Shown here: positions 21,801 to 36,800 of the stretch, piece by piece
Layout of the letters: each line of letters begins with the position of its first letter
Numbering within the stretch: the stretch's first letter is position 1
Source: Sipunculus nudus
Taxonomy: Eukaryota; Annelida; Sipuncula; Golfingiida; Sipunculidae
Assembly (NCBI GenBank): GCA_026874595.1
Contig: CM049306.1
Span: forward strand, 47,680,019-47,744,018
Length of the DNA: 64,000 nucleotides
Direction: 5' to 3'
The notes under the pieces: model-generated
Database searches by the model: none
What the model saw: only the letters and a program-made list of their open reading frames with translations
Told to the model about the DNA's origin: nothing
Position numbers and translations under genes: made by a program

Positions 21801-24800
21801 CAGATTGTTTCCATATGATAATGGGTGAAAGAACAGACAGTGTTCAGTTTTTCCTACTTAAATTTTCAAACCAAACATATTCTAATGCTCTACTGCAATT
21901 TGGCTCCCATCTTGAACTGTGACTTTCGAATATATTCAAATATTCACTTCATTCATCATCATTTTCTAATATGGCACATTGTGAAAGAATACCTCCCATG
22001 ACAGATTCATTTTAAGAGCTACTGGATGTCTTCTAGCTTGGCACATAGACATTTAAGATTAATCTGATTAGGGTCACTAATAGTGAAAAAGGTAAAATAT
22101 ATAATTTTTAACAAGAGATAGTAATCTTAATAAATCAAAAGTTGCCTTAAACACAAGCATTTATTAATATATTAAGAAATGGTCGTCATTTATTCAATTT
22201 AGTCGGTGATATTAATGCCCAATGTGCCTCTTCACTTTCTGTAACAAGCAAAGATTGCAAGTTTAGGCAAGGAGAGGGGAGGTTTTAACAGCATGATTAT
22301 TAACTGGTTTTAACTGCTAGCTAAAAACTACGTTCTGCATAAAAACAAATTTGACTACATTTATGACTAAGATTTATAATAATTGAAGTGACCTGTGTTG
22401 TGTAGTTACAGGGCTGTTCTTGACTCAGAGATATTTTCAGGTGTAAGTGATGCATGATTTCCAGTTGACTGGGATTATGCAGTCCCAGACCTAAGAGCCT
22501 GTACTGTCCTGTAGGTTCCTAAACATGAGACCATGTGTATGTGTGGCACATGGGTTCCTAGGCTCAGGCAATGTCATTATCACAGCCCTTTAGGTTTGCT
22601 GATGTGTATTTACTTGTTTATATAGTCATTCATGTGTCACTGGTACCTAAAATGATGATGTTTCCGAGCCTAGCTCCAGTAGTGCCCTCCTAAGGCTGGG
22701 AATCTTGAGGGATAGGGTGGGCAAGCCTGAGTCCAGTGGTTACTATTGATGAGAGAGGTGCGGAAATGGAAAGATCATGTGATTTTTCATGCATGACATA
22801 ATGCTGACTATTGTAGTGCTAACAGAGCCTCTGATTTTTTAGCAGGAACCTTGTTTAAGTTTAGCTAATAATGAACTGAGTGATCAGTCAACCCCCCCCC
22901 CCCCCCCCAACCCTTCCTATAGTTTAGGTTTCCTATCAAGTAGGCCTTCTTTAGGGATTATCTGACCCCTAGTAATTATTAGCTCAGCTGACTATAAGTC
23001 ATCTGAGCTATAGTCGTGGTCCATTGTCCGTCTGTCCGTCCGTCTGTCCGTCCGTCCGTCCGTCCGTCCGTCCGTCCGTAGATGTGGCACGTTTTGAAAC
23101 CGTAAGACCTAGGAATCCAAAATTCAGCATAATATTAGATGTCCCCAAGATCTCCTACCAAGCCGAAAACTGGGTCTTTGCGACTTCATTCCTTTGAGAA
23201 ATTAAGGAAAAACCTCAATTTTTTATTAAAAACCTATTTTCACACTTTAGGACTGCCTACTATCAAAACCACTCATCTGTTTTTCCTCATATTTCCTATA
23301 AATAATCCTCTATATAATTCCTATGTACATGCCAGAAATTAGGTCTGTATTATTTAATTTAAAAAAGTTATGGGCCCAAACATAATGCATTTTTTAAATA
23401 ATCAGGAAAGAAATTTTATCACTTAACACAAAACTTGTTAAAGCTAAGCACTTTTTTTCCAGTAATATTACTTTTATTAATCAAAATTAAATTGTATACC
23501 CAAAATTAGATCAAAATCTTTTAAATTTTTAAAAATATTAGCAAAAATAAAAAATTGGTACCTTAAATTTTGCCCAACTTTGACCATGGCACGTTTTTTT
23601 GCTGTAACTGCTGTGGATTTAATTTTCACAGCATGTTTTTGTTAGCATTTCAACTATTAACACCAAAAATTTGAAACCAGTTCATCAAAAACTGTAGATT
23701 TTATTCAAGTTTTCAAGCACCATGTCACATATTGCTAGTGTTATGCAGTTTGCTAGAGCTCAGCTCCCGAGCTTCAGCTCTAAGTTCCTTAAATTTGGCA
23801 TACAGTTAGTTTTCTCCAAAATCCCCTACCATGCCAAGAATTTGGTCACTAGGACTTAATTCCTTCGAGATATCAATGAAAAACTTCATTTTTCCATTAA
23901 AAACCAAATGTTACACTTTAAGACTGCCTAATATCAAAACCACTGATCTGACTTTGATCATATATAATATACATATTTTTCTATACATTCACTATGCACA
24001 TGCCAGAAATGATGTCAGTATTGTGTATTTTTTTTTAAGTTATGGGCCCAAACATAATGCACTTTGTAAAAAATCAAGAAATATATTTACTCCCTTAACA
24101 AGGGCATTGCTGAAGCTAGAGATCTTTTTTGTCAGGGATGTAACATTATTTAATCAAGATTCAATTGAATACCCAAAATTAGTTCTGAATTTTTCAAATT
24201 TTATAAGTTATTAGTATAAATATAAAATTAGTACCTTAAATTTTGCCCAACTGTGACCATGGCACGTTTGTTTCCCGTGAGCACTGTTGATATAATTTTC
24301 ATATCATGCACACATAAGGATTTCAGCTTTTTAGTTTAGCTGAAAGAAATTTGCCAAATATTGTAGCTTTTATTAATGTTTTTTATGAGACCCTGTCAGA
24401 CTTTTGCTCTCTCCAGCCCCTCTTGAGTCACCTGTATGTTGACCTTGTTGACCTTTCATCAAATTATGCACGCTTGAGGGGAGAATCCAGGCAGCTGATG
24501 GCCAGCCACAGTTGATCCAGGTGTTCAACCCAACTCATCTAGTAGTTTTAACCAACATCATAACAATAAACAATAAATTAATAAATTTTCATTGGTTTTT
24601 AATAACAAATTAAAGAAAAATAGAAAAGGAATTTGTTAGTTTATAATAACAGGAAATTAACTTGCAGTTACTGATGATATAAGAATCTTGTATCGATGGG
24701 TAGAATGTCACATATTCCAAATAACACCATGCAGTCACCTATGGCATTTTTCAGTTCATTTTTAATGATAAAGAAGTAAATCATATTATTCATTACTAAT

Positions 24801-27800
24801 CATTAAGGATTATATGAAGGAAATTAATGATAGACAAAGATGCAGTTGATAATATTAATCTAGATTCCTACTGTGTCTAGTGTGTACATTGATGTGAAAT
24901 TAGTCCAAAATGAATTTTTTACAGTTATTTTTTAATATAAATAAAAGCCATAAAACCAGGTAATTATGATCATTATTTAAATGTGTGAATTTTGTATATT
25001 CTGGATTCTCAACATCATTGTTTGGTGAAAACTGTATAAATACCAGACAGGGTGCGAATACTTTGTAATTGTATTTAAAAACGAATATGATTATGTACTC
25101 CATTATAAAATTTCTTGCATAAAGAATGGGAATTCAGGTAAAAATGAAAGTATATGAATACTCGTGCAAATACTTTCAAAATGTATTCATGAATGCATTC
25201 ATGAATATATTCTTTAATATTATTTTAATAATCATATCAATTATATTTCATTTTAAAAAATCATATGATTCTCTTATTATTTTTAATAAAAATTATATTT
25301 GGGACAATATTTGTAATTTTTTTAATAAATAGTTAAACTCTTATATTATATGATCTGCTTATAAGTAATATGGCCAAGTTAAAATCTGTGTGACAGTAGT
25401 ACTCCATTTGTTAATAAAATAAATGAAATCAATCCTCTTCCCTGTCTCCAAAGGTACTATCAAAATCATACATAAGCTAAACAACAACAACTCATAATAC
25501 AGCTTATATTTATTACCACACAAAACCAGCATGTGCCTCATTTCTAAATAATATTTTTTTATCATATATAACAGCTGAGCGTCGTGACCCATAGGTCCCT
25601 TGTTGATATATTCTGTCACAAGTTTATATACCTTGGTCACTTTCATTACTGCTATATTTGCTGTATCATTTTTAAAATTGGTCAGCGATTACCAGACATG
25701 GGGTAATAGTAATAAGTAATAGTAACAGTAGTAGACTATTACAGTTTTTTCCATGTAATAGTAATAGTGATAGACTCAAAAATTTGAGCTGTAATAGTAA
25801 TAGAAACAGAAAGCAAAGTAATAGAGTAATACATATTACTTTCTATTACTTCCTGTGAGCCCATTGATCATGAAGCATATCAGCAGATAATGCTCAACAG
25901 ACTCAGTTCTTGTCCAGTGTTTGCCCAGGATGTGCCTTTTGTTGAGGCAAGCATGAGCACTGGACAGAGCAGGTCACAGCCAAATAAGTTATTTGGCACA
26001 ATCTTACCTTTGATTACTAAACCATTGATAAACATGGTTTGATGTTAAGAGACAGAAAAATAGTGTATTATTATTGTGATATGTACATCTTATCTCACAC
26101 CCATCAATCCATATGCATATTCTGAAATGTACCTAGATTTGTTTTCACAAGCCAGATTGCATTTTAATTATACAAATGGCAATAATTCACATTCAAGAAA
26201 AATATAAGATGGCACCTGATACAGTGCAGATCCAAAGTGTTCATGATAAGTTTATGTTTTCACTTCCCATAAATTATTGAAGCCTACAATTTTATGAACT
26301 CATACCAGTGCTACAGTCACTTGGAAAAAGTCATACTACAGGCACATGTATTATCTAGTTAATTTATATACATTTTAATATTTGTCTGTTGTTTCATAGT
26401 ACTTATTGTGCAGACCATCATTCAGTATCTAAAATTATATTAATTTTTATTTTGAAAATTTAATGAACCATTTTTTCACGATATTAATTTGATTATATAA
26501 TATGAGAATATAATAAACTGTTAAATTTTATTATTTAACTGAAATATTGATATCAAATAATTAGATCCTGTTATGAACAAAATTTATAGTACAAAATTGT
26601 TAAATACCAAATTTAAGTGATTTAAATAATATTTTATTCCTTTTGTAAAATTGATGTAAGTTTAAATATCTCTCCATATTCCTCACGCTCCCGAGGCAGC
26701 AGAAATCTTGCGCTTCTAAAGAAGCAACTGATTTTCACGCTGCTAGCTGTGACCATTTATGATATATTTAGACACCAGATGGCGGTTCGTTGTCCGCTGA
26801 AAAAACGTGCGTATGATGTGACAAGCAGTCAACCAGATACCAATAAACAAACACTCGACAGGCATCCTGGCTCAGCCCATAGCTGCGCTTAAAGCGCCGC
26901 TTAATGAGAGTTAACAGTCAAATTTTAATTGCTCCCTCTGTATTCTCGCATCATCAACCGATTCGATTATGACATTATGACTGTGTTAGCGCAGCCAACT
27001 AGCCATGTATCTGTTGTCTGCAGAACTGAAACCAGCCAGTGAGGTGTTGGGCAGCCTTTGTTGTTACATTTGTTTGAATTACAACTCACTGGCCGGGCAT
27101 CCTATATGCCCAAGTCCCTAAGCAAACCACGTCTGGGGCAATTCTCTTTGAGCCTGTGGCCTGTTCAGACGGTTACCAGGGCGATGAGCTGTTACTCAAA
27201 ACAAAACGAACATGATTGGCTCCGTGTATTCCTCGCTTGGCCCTGTCTTCCAGCACACGGTCTCATCTGATTTGACAAAAATACAGTGCTCCCCTCTGGT
27301 GTAGCAATTCAGGATACGAGGTCATAACAAACAGCGCTTATGATATAGGGAGTAGGCCTATAGTTAAAGCGCTGTGTAAAGAGTGTACATATTCCTAAAT
27401 TATCCTATGCTGGTTTTGCTGCAATGAAGAAGGGCATGCCTGAAGAATAAAGACCATGCATGCTACCAATATTGTAAAGTTTACCACCTCTGTGTTCACT
27501 CTCAAGATGTACTATGCGGTAGAATAAATCATGGCATCACATCTAAATGAACATACACATCCAAGAAGATGGGGTACTTTTGTCTCCAGTTAGGTTCTGT
27601 CCAATATCTTGAAGTAAACAGTATTTTTATTGGATATATTAATAAGGATTGGAAAACAGGACATAGCCCTACATAAATTCCTCACCTGATACATACATAA
27701 AGGACTGAATTGTCAGCTTTGATACTAAATAATAATTTGCAATAATCATGAATAATTCCTCTGGAGACAATTTTAAATTACACTGAAAATCTTTATCTAT

Positions 27801-30800
27801 TATAAATGAGAAAGAAGATTAAATCTAAATGGATGTAAGTACTATAAAATAAATTTATGTTAAATATATATGAAGAAAAAATGTACAAGTATGCATATAA
27901 TTATAAATCAATATTTTACATATGCCAGGGCCTTTACAATTGGTTGCTTTCAGATTACACATATTCAAGTGTTCAAACAATTATCTTATAATTTCTACTT
28001 GAAATGCCCCAATAACAATCATTGAGGTTTCAAAATATAAAAGAACAGAATTAAAGAAGGTGAAATAATTAAGATCTCCAGTATCATTAGGCTCTCTGTA
28101 AATGACAGACACAGTAGTATAAGAAAATTGTGTAGGTAACTGGATAATATACATGCTTGTAATATTATTGTATCAGCCAAAACAGAGTTTTGCGGATACT
28201 AGGTTTTCAGCCTGCAACCGCGCGTAGGTGTCCGGAGAACTCCTTGACCGCTGGGCGGAATTTTGCGAAACCCAGGATTATATTGGGGTAACATGTGAAC
28301 TGCTGCGCCCTGATTTTGTTTTGACCTCTGACCTTTTGTCTGCGCTCTGCATCCATTTGTGCATCTGTTTCCACACACAAACCCATATATCTCGGGAACC
28401 GTTTGACCGATCAGGAAAAAATTTTGCACAAATGTAGCCCTAAGATAGCTTTATAACATACACAAAAAAATGGTGGCGCCACCTGCTACCATGTTTGCAC
28501 AGTATCCATCTGTTCATCTGCCTTAGTTAAAATCACTCATATCTCTGCAGTGGTTTGACTAATTCTTCTGAAATTCGGCATGCTTATAATATACATCCTG
28601 GATAGCTTTCCTGATTTATGACAGGTGGCGCCACCTACATTCACATTTATGCTGCAGACATCCAAGCTCATATCTCGGAAACCGTTTGACCGATAGGGCC
28701 AAAATTTTGCATGTGTATAGATCTCACATAGTTCTTTTTCATACGCAAAACTGGTGGCGCCACCTGCAGCCATTTTTGCACAGCTTCCATCTGTTTGTCT
28801 GCCATGGGATAAAATCACTCATATCTTAGCAGTGGTTTTACATATCTGCCTTAAATTTTGCAGGTTTATACATCTTGGACAGCTCTCTTGATTTTATGAC
28901 AGGTGGCGCCACCTACATTCTAGTTTATGCTGCTGACATCCAAGCTCATATCTTGGGAACTGTTTGACCGAATGGGCCAAAATTTTGCATGTATATAAAT
29001 TTCACATAGCTCTTTATCATATGCATTATATATTATACCATTTTTGCACAGCGTCCGTCTGTTTGTCTGCCATGGGATAAAATCACTCATATACATGTAG
29101 TGGTTTGACTTATCTGCCTTAAATTTTGCATATGAATACAACTTGAACAGCTTTCTGGATTTTGTGGTAGGTGGCACAACCTACATACACATTTCGGCTG
29201 CAGACATCCATGCTAATATGCAACACTTCACTCTATTTCCCCTTGCCACTCAATCCATGCCTCACTTTACCCGTTCCACTCTGATTAAGGTGGATACACG
29301 TAGTCGCTTGTCGACTACCCGTGTTCTAGTTTAAACATGTGATTGTAGTGCTATTTTATAGCACTCTTGGCTGCACAAGGTGTAGAATCCTCCCATCAGT
29401 TTAAGTAACAGTAATAGTAATAGCTACCCAAGTAATAGTAATAGTAATAGATACCCAAGTAATAGTAATAGTAGATAAAATGTAGTAATAGTAATAGAAA
29501 TATCAGAAATTGAAAGTGATATTTAGTAATAGTTATGGAACAACTGTATTAGACCCCATGTTTGGCTATTAAATAATTTTATCGCAGTCTTCAGCATTCA
29601 GGGTAATTCTGCCCTTATGGCAGAAAGGTATTTCTACCACACGGCAGTTGCCTGGCAGAAACCATGGCAGAAACTTGCCATCCCTACCCAACTGTGAACA
29701 TGAAATTTTCCATGGCCTGTATAAAGGGCAGCCACAAACACAAAAGTGTGTGGCACATGGCTATTTTGCAACAATAATTATATATGTTCACATTTTTTGT
29801 CCCCCGCTCCATGGATGGGGGGGGACTTTGATTTGGGTTTGTCTTTCTGTCTCTCTGTGCGTCCGTCAGGTTTCATTTCTGTATGATAACTTTCCTAAAT
29901 ATTATCCGATTTCTTCCAAATTTGGGTCAGTGATTGCTCTCATGCATACCTTGGTTGGGATTGGTTTTTGAGTGTCTGGCTTCTGTATGTCTGTCTGTCA
30001 CTTTTCCTGTCTGTCCGTCAAGTTTTCGTTTCAGTGCGATTACTCATCTAAATATTATCCGATTTCATTCAAATTTGGGTCAGTGATTGCTCTCATGCAT
30101 ACCTTGGTTGGGATTGGTTTCTGAGTGTCTGGCTTCTGTATATCTGTCTGTCTGTCACTTTGTCTGTCTGTCTGTCTCTCAGCTTTTCATTTCTGTCCAA
30201 TAACTTTCCTAAATATTATCCAATTTTATTCAAATTTTGGTGAGTGATTGCCTGCATGCTAACCTTGGTTGGGATTGGTTTTGGAGTGTCTTGCTATTGT
30301 CTTTCTGTTAGTCACTCTGTCTGTCTTTCTGTCAGGTTTTTGTGTTTGTGCCATTACTTTCCTAAATATTATCTGATTTCATTCAAATTCGGGTCAGTGA
30401 TTGCTCTCATGCTTGCTTTTGGTGGGGATTGGTTTTGGAGTGTCTGGCATCTGTCTGTCTGTCTGTCACACTGTTTGTCAGTCTGTCAGATTTTCATTTC
30501 CGTGCGATTACTTTCCTAATTATTATCCGATTTCATTCAAATTTTGGTCAGACATTGCTCTCATGCATACCTTGGTTGGGATTAGTTTTGGAGTGTCTGG
30601 CTTTTGTCTGTCTGTCTGTCACTTTGTCTGTCTGTTCTTTATTGATCATGAAAAACAACAAGCGGGGGACATTTATTCCACAAATTTTCTTGTTTTTATA
30701 GTAATAATTCTCTTTAGTATCAGCACAGAAAAGATAGAGGTGTAACAATATGATTAAATTTCTCCCAGAAAAGCCACTGGTGTATTTTGACATGTACATT

Positions 30801-33800
30801 GAATTATAATTATTACCACACAAGACACCATTCGAGTCTTTTTATCTTTTGCATCATTTCTAATTCCAGGTTGAAGTTGAAGAGTTTGAAGACATAAAGT
30901 CAGGATACCGCATCAAAATGCATTTTAAAGGAAATCCATTTTTTGAAAATGATGCTTTGATCAAAGAATTTCATTTGGCAACCTCAGGTGAGTTATTTAA
31001 TACATTTGTTGTAAAAATATAAGATAGTAATATGCATGTGAATATAACTTTGAATAGGCAAATGAGTTTGTTTTCCTTGTTCTACATGTCGTGTCTAAAT
31101 CATATATCTGTTGACCATGTCTGCATCATATTCTAATGGGCATGGCTCCATTTTAATTCTTCTTGGCATGTCTCCATTATACATCTGTCTACCAGGCATG
31201 TCTCAAACACTACATTGCACTGTACTACTTACTGGTTATAATTGTATCATACTTCTACTGTGCATGTCATAATTCTAGAAAGCATGTATCCATCATGAAT
31301 CATTCAAGAAGGCTTGTCTGAATCATACATATTCTGGGCATGTCTTGAATAATTTTGTTCATCATGTTTTGACTGTGCCTATCTACATCACACCAACATC
31401 CATTAAGCATGTTGAAATAACAAAAAAATAGCTTCTTCCCTTAAGATAAATCTGTACCTGCCAATATATTGCCTTGAGACTGTATGCTTACTCCTAGTGT
31501 GGACCTGGCGCCATCACAGGTTTCAACATAAACACAGCGCGTGGGGCCGTGTGTATGCCTGAGCTACAACCGTGTCAATCAGGAGATGCCCCGACTGACT
31601 TTGCCCCAAAATGTAACACATGTTTCCGCTGGCTGAAATACTGGGTGTTGGGGCTCTAAATGGGATCTCCAGTCAGGGGGCCTTGTTATTGTAAACAGAC
31701 ACACGTGGACTTTGTTGCCAACACACAGAGCAATAACAAGGTGTTAAACAGTCATGTGCAAGTTACTGAGACTGTGTGCTGGGATGGTTTTGCTGGGAAA
31801 CTTTTGTATAAAGCAAAACTGAACTGATAAAGTGAAATAAAAAGCATAATATTGCGCCAATTGTGTCCCTTTAACCTTCCATTTTCACTCACATAATACC
31901 ACAGTTCCTAATATCACCCACGTTGTGTTGCAACAAAAACCCCCCTCCATGTTGGACCATGAAGTAGATCTGATCTCATAGATACCAATACTTGGTCTCC
32001 TGCGTACTGTTTTATTTTTTTCTCATATGAAAACTTTGGCTGTAATCAGTTGCTACCAATGTGACACATCTGGTATAATTATTCATATTATATGCCCACC
32101 AGGTGACCCAGCCTCCCAGAGTCAACCAATCAAATGGAAGGAGGGACAGAACTTAATAGACAGGGCAGAAAAAAGACAGGCAGCTCAGGGGAGGAAGAGG
32201 AAAATGGGGTCAATCAGGACGTTTTTCCAGTGGTACATGGATAACAGTGAACCAGCCACAGATGATATAGCAGAGGTGAGTGGGGATCCAGGGCAGGGAA
32301 GGAGGAAAAGGTATATACTGTGGTCAGCTTTTCATTTGTGAGGGTTTTAAAATTATCAGTATTTGGGACATTGAAGTTTTCATGAAAAATAAACCTTTGT
32401 ATTAAGAAGCTTCATCTACACAAGTGAAAGATGATTCATGCTGTATTCTCATGGCCATCACATTTTCATTCTCCATGCCTGAATCTAGTTTCAAAACATG
32501 TTAGATCAAATACTTATAAATAATAGAAATTATTATTATAGCAATAATCTTGTTACTAGTAAACTCAAAAATTGTATTGCAGAATATCAGATCTTTTTTT
32601 TTTTTTTTTTCAAAATTTTTTTGGTGGAGGTAACCGCCTCCATTTTTTAATGCTGACTTATCTAATTCTTAACTTAAGTATGTACATCTGCAGAGTTTCC
32701 ATTTTGGTTAGGGACTACTTGACAGGGCGATAGCACTTGCTTCCTATCATTTTTATATCCTGGTGTCACCCAGCCCCAGTGTCTACCATACCTGCGAGTC
32801 CTGGGTGTGTAATCATCCCCATTGCTGGGTCATAACTCAGAGGAACCCCCCAAAGACGCACTCGTATGTGAGTGATACAAGGCTGTGGGGCACAGCCTAC
32901 CCATTAAGCCTGCAGAGCGCTCACCCTGGATGGGGGCCCACCGTGAAAAAACTCACCGCCTCGACTGAGATTCTAACCCATGATCTCCCTGCTTTGAGTC
33001 CCACGCTCTACCCCTGAGCCACAGAAGCCGGTTATATCAGATCTTTATATCGTTGACATAAATAAATAAGAATTTCCTTAAGCTCAATTTTTCCTTGTCA
33101 GAATGTTCAGACTTTTCACATATATATAATATGTAAGTTTCATAAAGCACAACTTGGTTTAATTTCTGCATCATGTATTCTGCCTTCTTTTTTTAACATG
33201 ACTGGAAATCAGTTGAAATGCATTCGAAGCCTCATGTCATTTTTTTGCTCCTAACATTTGTTTATAAAATATGAATTATCATGATTTTGCATATTTCAGG
33301 TGATTAAGGATGATATGTGGCCCAATCCATTACAGTACTTCTTAGCAACAGATCTAGATGGAGAGGAAAATGGTGTTCACAGGTTAGTTGTCTGAAAAAC
33401 AAATAAAAATGCTTTCAGAGACATAAGGATAAGGAGACGAAAGTAGTGAACATCATTAAAACTAAGCCTTAAGCAACAGACAGTTATCAACAACATGGCT
33501 GGTTACTTTCTAAATGACTGAAAATGTGTTTTGTTATCAAAGCCCGTTATAAAATCTGCCACAGTTTTGCAACCATTGCATGGACACTGATGATTGATAA
33601 TATTTGAAGTATAAATCATGTACAGATTTCATGGAAATATAGAACATATAATAAATAATGGATTTATTTTTGTTCTTTCTTTAGACATCAGCATTTTACA
33701 ACCAATTCCTAAAACTAATGTTGACTGCAGAAGATATGATTAAATATTTCATTCAGCACATATAGCTTTATAAAACAGGATGTGGAGGATTGTTTTCAAT

Positions 33801-36800
33801 TTAAGGTTGACTATGTCATATAAATGCAAAAATGCTCAACAAACAGAACCTTTTGATGTCAATTATCACGAGCTTTCGAGAAAATCACGTTGCTGTCACC
33901 AGCTTGTTGAATAGCTGAGGGTCTTGTGTCACATGACCTTAGCAGGTTTGAGTCCTTTTGCATATCCACTAGGCACATCTTAAAAAACCTGCATAACCAT
34001 AGTATGATGGACATGTGTGTACATTCCTTTAAATTTGTTTGTTTTAGTGATGAAGATGATGATGAAGAAGGAGATGAGTCTGTTGTTGTGATGGACGAAG
34101 AGGATGATGGTAAGTACATTTCTAGGATTAGTGTACATTACAGATTTCTAGGATATATAACCAATTTCTAGGATCAGTGTACATAGCAGATTTCTAGGAT
34201 GAGTGTACATACAACAGCTTTTCAGGATAAGTGAACATACAACAGATTTCTAGGATCAGTGTACATATGATTTCTAGGATTATTATGCACACAACATATT
34301 TCAAGGATTAGTGTACTTACAGCAGATACAAGGATAAATGTACATACAGCAGAAATCAAGTATTAGTGTTCATACCTCATAAATTGAGGATTAGTGTTCA
34401 TATATCAAATTTCTAGGAATAATATACACAAAACAGATTTTAAAGATTGGTATACATACAGCAGATTTCTAGGTTTAATTAATATGCACACAACCTATTG
34501 CAAGGACTAGTGTACACACTCTTCATTCCATGATGACATATTCTGGGAAGAAGGGTCTGAAAAATTTAAACATCTTTATTCCCATGTCATTAACATGCCA
34601 TGTCTTCTGTGAAACTGAATCATTTGTGGAGATACAGTGTTGTAACTGAGTAACTTGTTGTACATGCATACTCAGATAACACAAAATGGACTTTGTGTGT
34701 ATGCTTTTGTGCTGCCCCCTACTGTCGACTCCCAGCATTAATAGCACATTGATTACTTGACTTTTAGCTTTTGTGAAATATAGGGTTGGCATAAGAGACA
34801 TCACACATGCTTGCATTCTCTGACAGCACCTTCTAAAATGTTTACAATATTTGTTATCACTACTGTGATAAGGAATCACAAAAAAATATTTGGTTCTTTT
34901 CCACTGCAGAATAATGGTTGCCATCACTTTTGTATCAGATGGGCATCTTTGTAAGCCTGAATTGTACAGTACCTCATCACGTACCCAAATCTTATTATAA
35001 ACTTTGAATACAGGTGCTGTCATCTCCAGAGAGCTCCTCCAGCTTCTTCTTGGAAGATTCAGGTCTTATGGCCGCTAAACTCTCAATAGATAAACTCCCA
35101 CCTTGATACTGTCCTGTTGTTACTTGAAGTTTTATGGGCTTCTCAAACTCTCACATTGCTGAAATTTTACACTGACTCAGGCTGCTATTTTGCATACAGT
35201 CTAAAAAGCATCTGTTGGAAATCTGTCAAATCACCTGTTGGAACCAAGTGTATCTAAATATTAAAAGTTTTTGGTCACTGTTTAAAGTATTTATATTCAA
35301 ATGATCAGATTGCATCATTGGTAAAAAGGCAACATTTGATGAAAAGGCATGAAAAGTGTCAAAAGAAATGTTAAATGCAGGAAATCAGTGTCTATATTAA
35401 AGTAAAAGAACCATTGCACTAAAAAGGTATTTTTACAGTGCATCCAGCATGAAGTCTGATATGCTCCTTGTGCAGTTTTTAGCTCAGCTGACTGAAAGTC
35501 ATCTGAGCTATAGCGATCACTCTTTGTCCGTCGTCCGTCTGTCCCTCTGTCCGTCCGTTAACCAGGCACAATATAACCGCTGAACCTAGAACCTTGTAAC
35601 TTGGGATTCTGAGAGGTCCATGAAAAATCTCCTTGGAAACCAGAAATTAGGTCTCTGTTACCCATATCCTTCGAGCCATGGGGCCCCAAAGTACCCCCCA
35701 AAAAAGTCAAAAATTTCATACAAAAACTTCAATATCTCATTACCTACTTGACTGATGGTCATTTTTGGCATACATATTGATCATGAGATGTTCCATCACT
35801 TCCTGCAGACTGGTGGCGCCACCTGTATTTTTCGATTTTTTTACAAATTTTTTTCTCTATTTTTGAGACCTTTAAAAATGTGAACATCTGTTAACAAGGC
35901 ACAAATCGTAAAGCCTAGACCTAGAATCTTAATTCTTGATACACTGAGAGGTCCATGAAAAATCTCCTTGGAAACCAGAAATTAGGTCTCTGTTACCCAT
36001 ATCCTTCGAGCTATGGGGCCCCAAAGTACCCCCCAGAATAGTAAAAAATTTCATACAAAAACTTCAATATCTCATTACCTACTTGACTGATGGTCATTTT
36101 TTGCATACATATTGATCATGAGATGTTCCATCACTACCTGCAGACTGGTGGCGCCACCTGTATTTTTCGATTTTTTTACAAATTTTTTTCTCTATTTTTG
36201 AGACCTTAAAAAATGTGAACATCTGTTAACAAGGCACAAATTGTAAAGCCTAGACCTAGAATCTTAATTCTTGATACACTGAGAGGTCCATGAAAAATCT
36301 CCTTGGAAACCAGAAATTAGGTCTCTGTTACCCATATCCTTCGAGCTATGGGGCCCCAAAGTACCCCCCAGAATAGTAAAAAATTTCATACAAAAACTTA
36401 AATATCTCAATAACTACAACACTGATGGTAATGATTTTTGGCATACATATTGATCATGATATGTTCCATAAGTCCCTGCAGACTGGTGGCGCCACCTGTA
36501 TTTTACGATTTTTTTACAATTTTTTCCTCTATTTTTGAGACGTTTAAAGATGCTGTCATCTGTTAATGTGGCACAAATCGTAACCGCTGGACCTAGAATC
36601 TTCATTCTCGACACACTGAGAAACCTATTAAAAGTCTCCGTGGAAACCATAAATTAGATCTCTGTTACCCATATCCTTCGAGCTATGGGGCCCCAAAGTA
36701 CCCCCCAGAAAAGTAAAAAATTTCATACAAAAACTTCAATATCTCATTAACTACTTGACTGATGGTCATGATTTTTGGCATACGTATTGATCATGAGATG

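Noticed and set aside
29790-30745. Overlapping plus frames rich in CLSVCH
   Set aside because: They are the GTCTGTCTGTC microsatellite and core repeats of a mobile element read in three frames.
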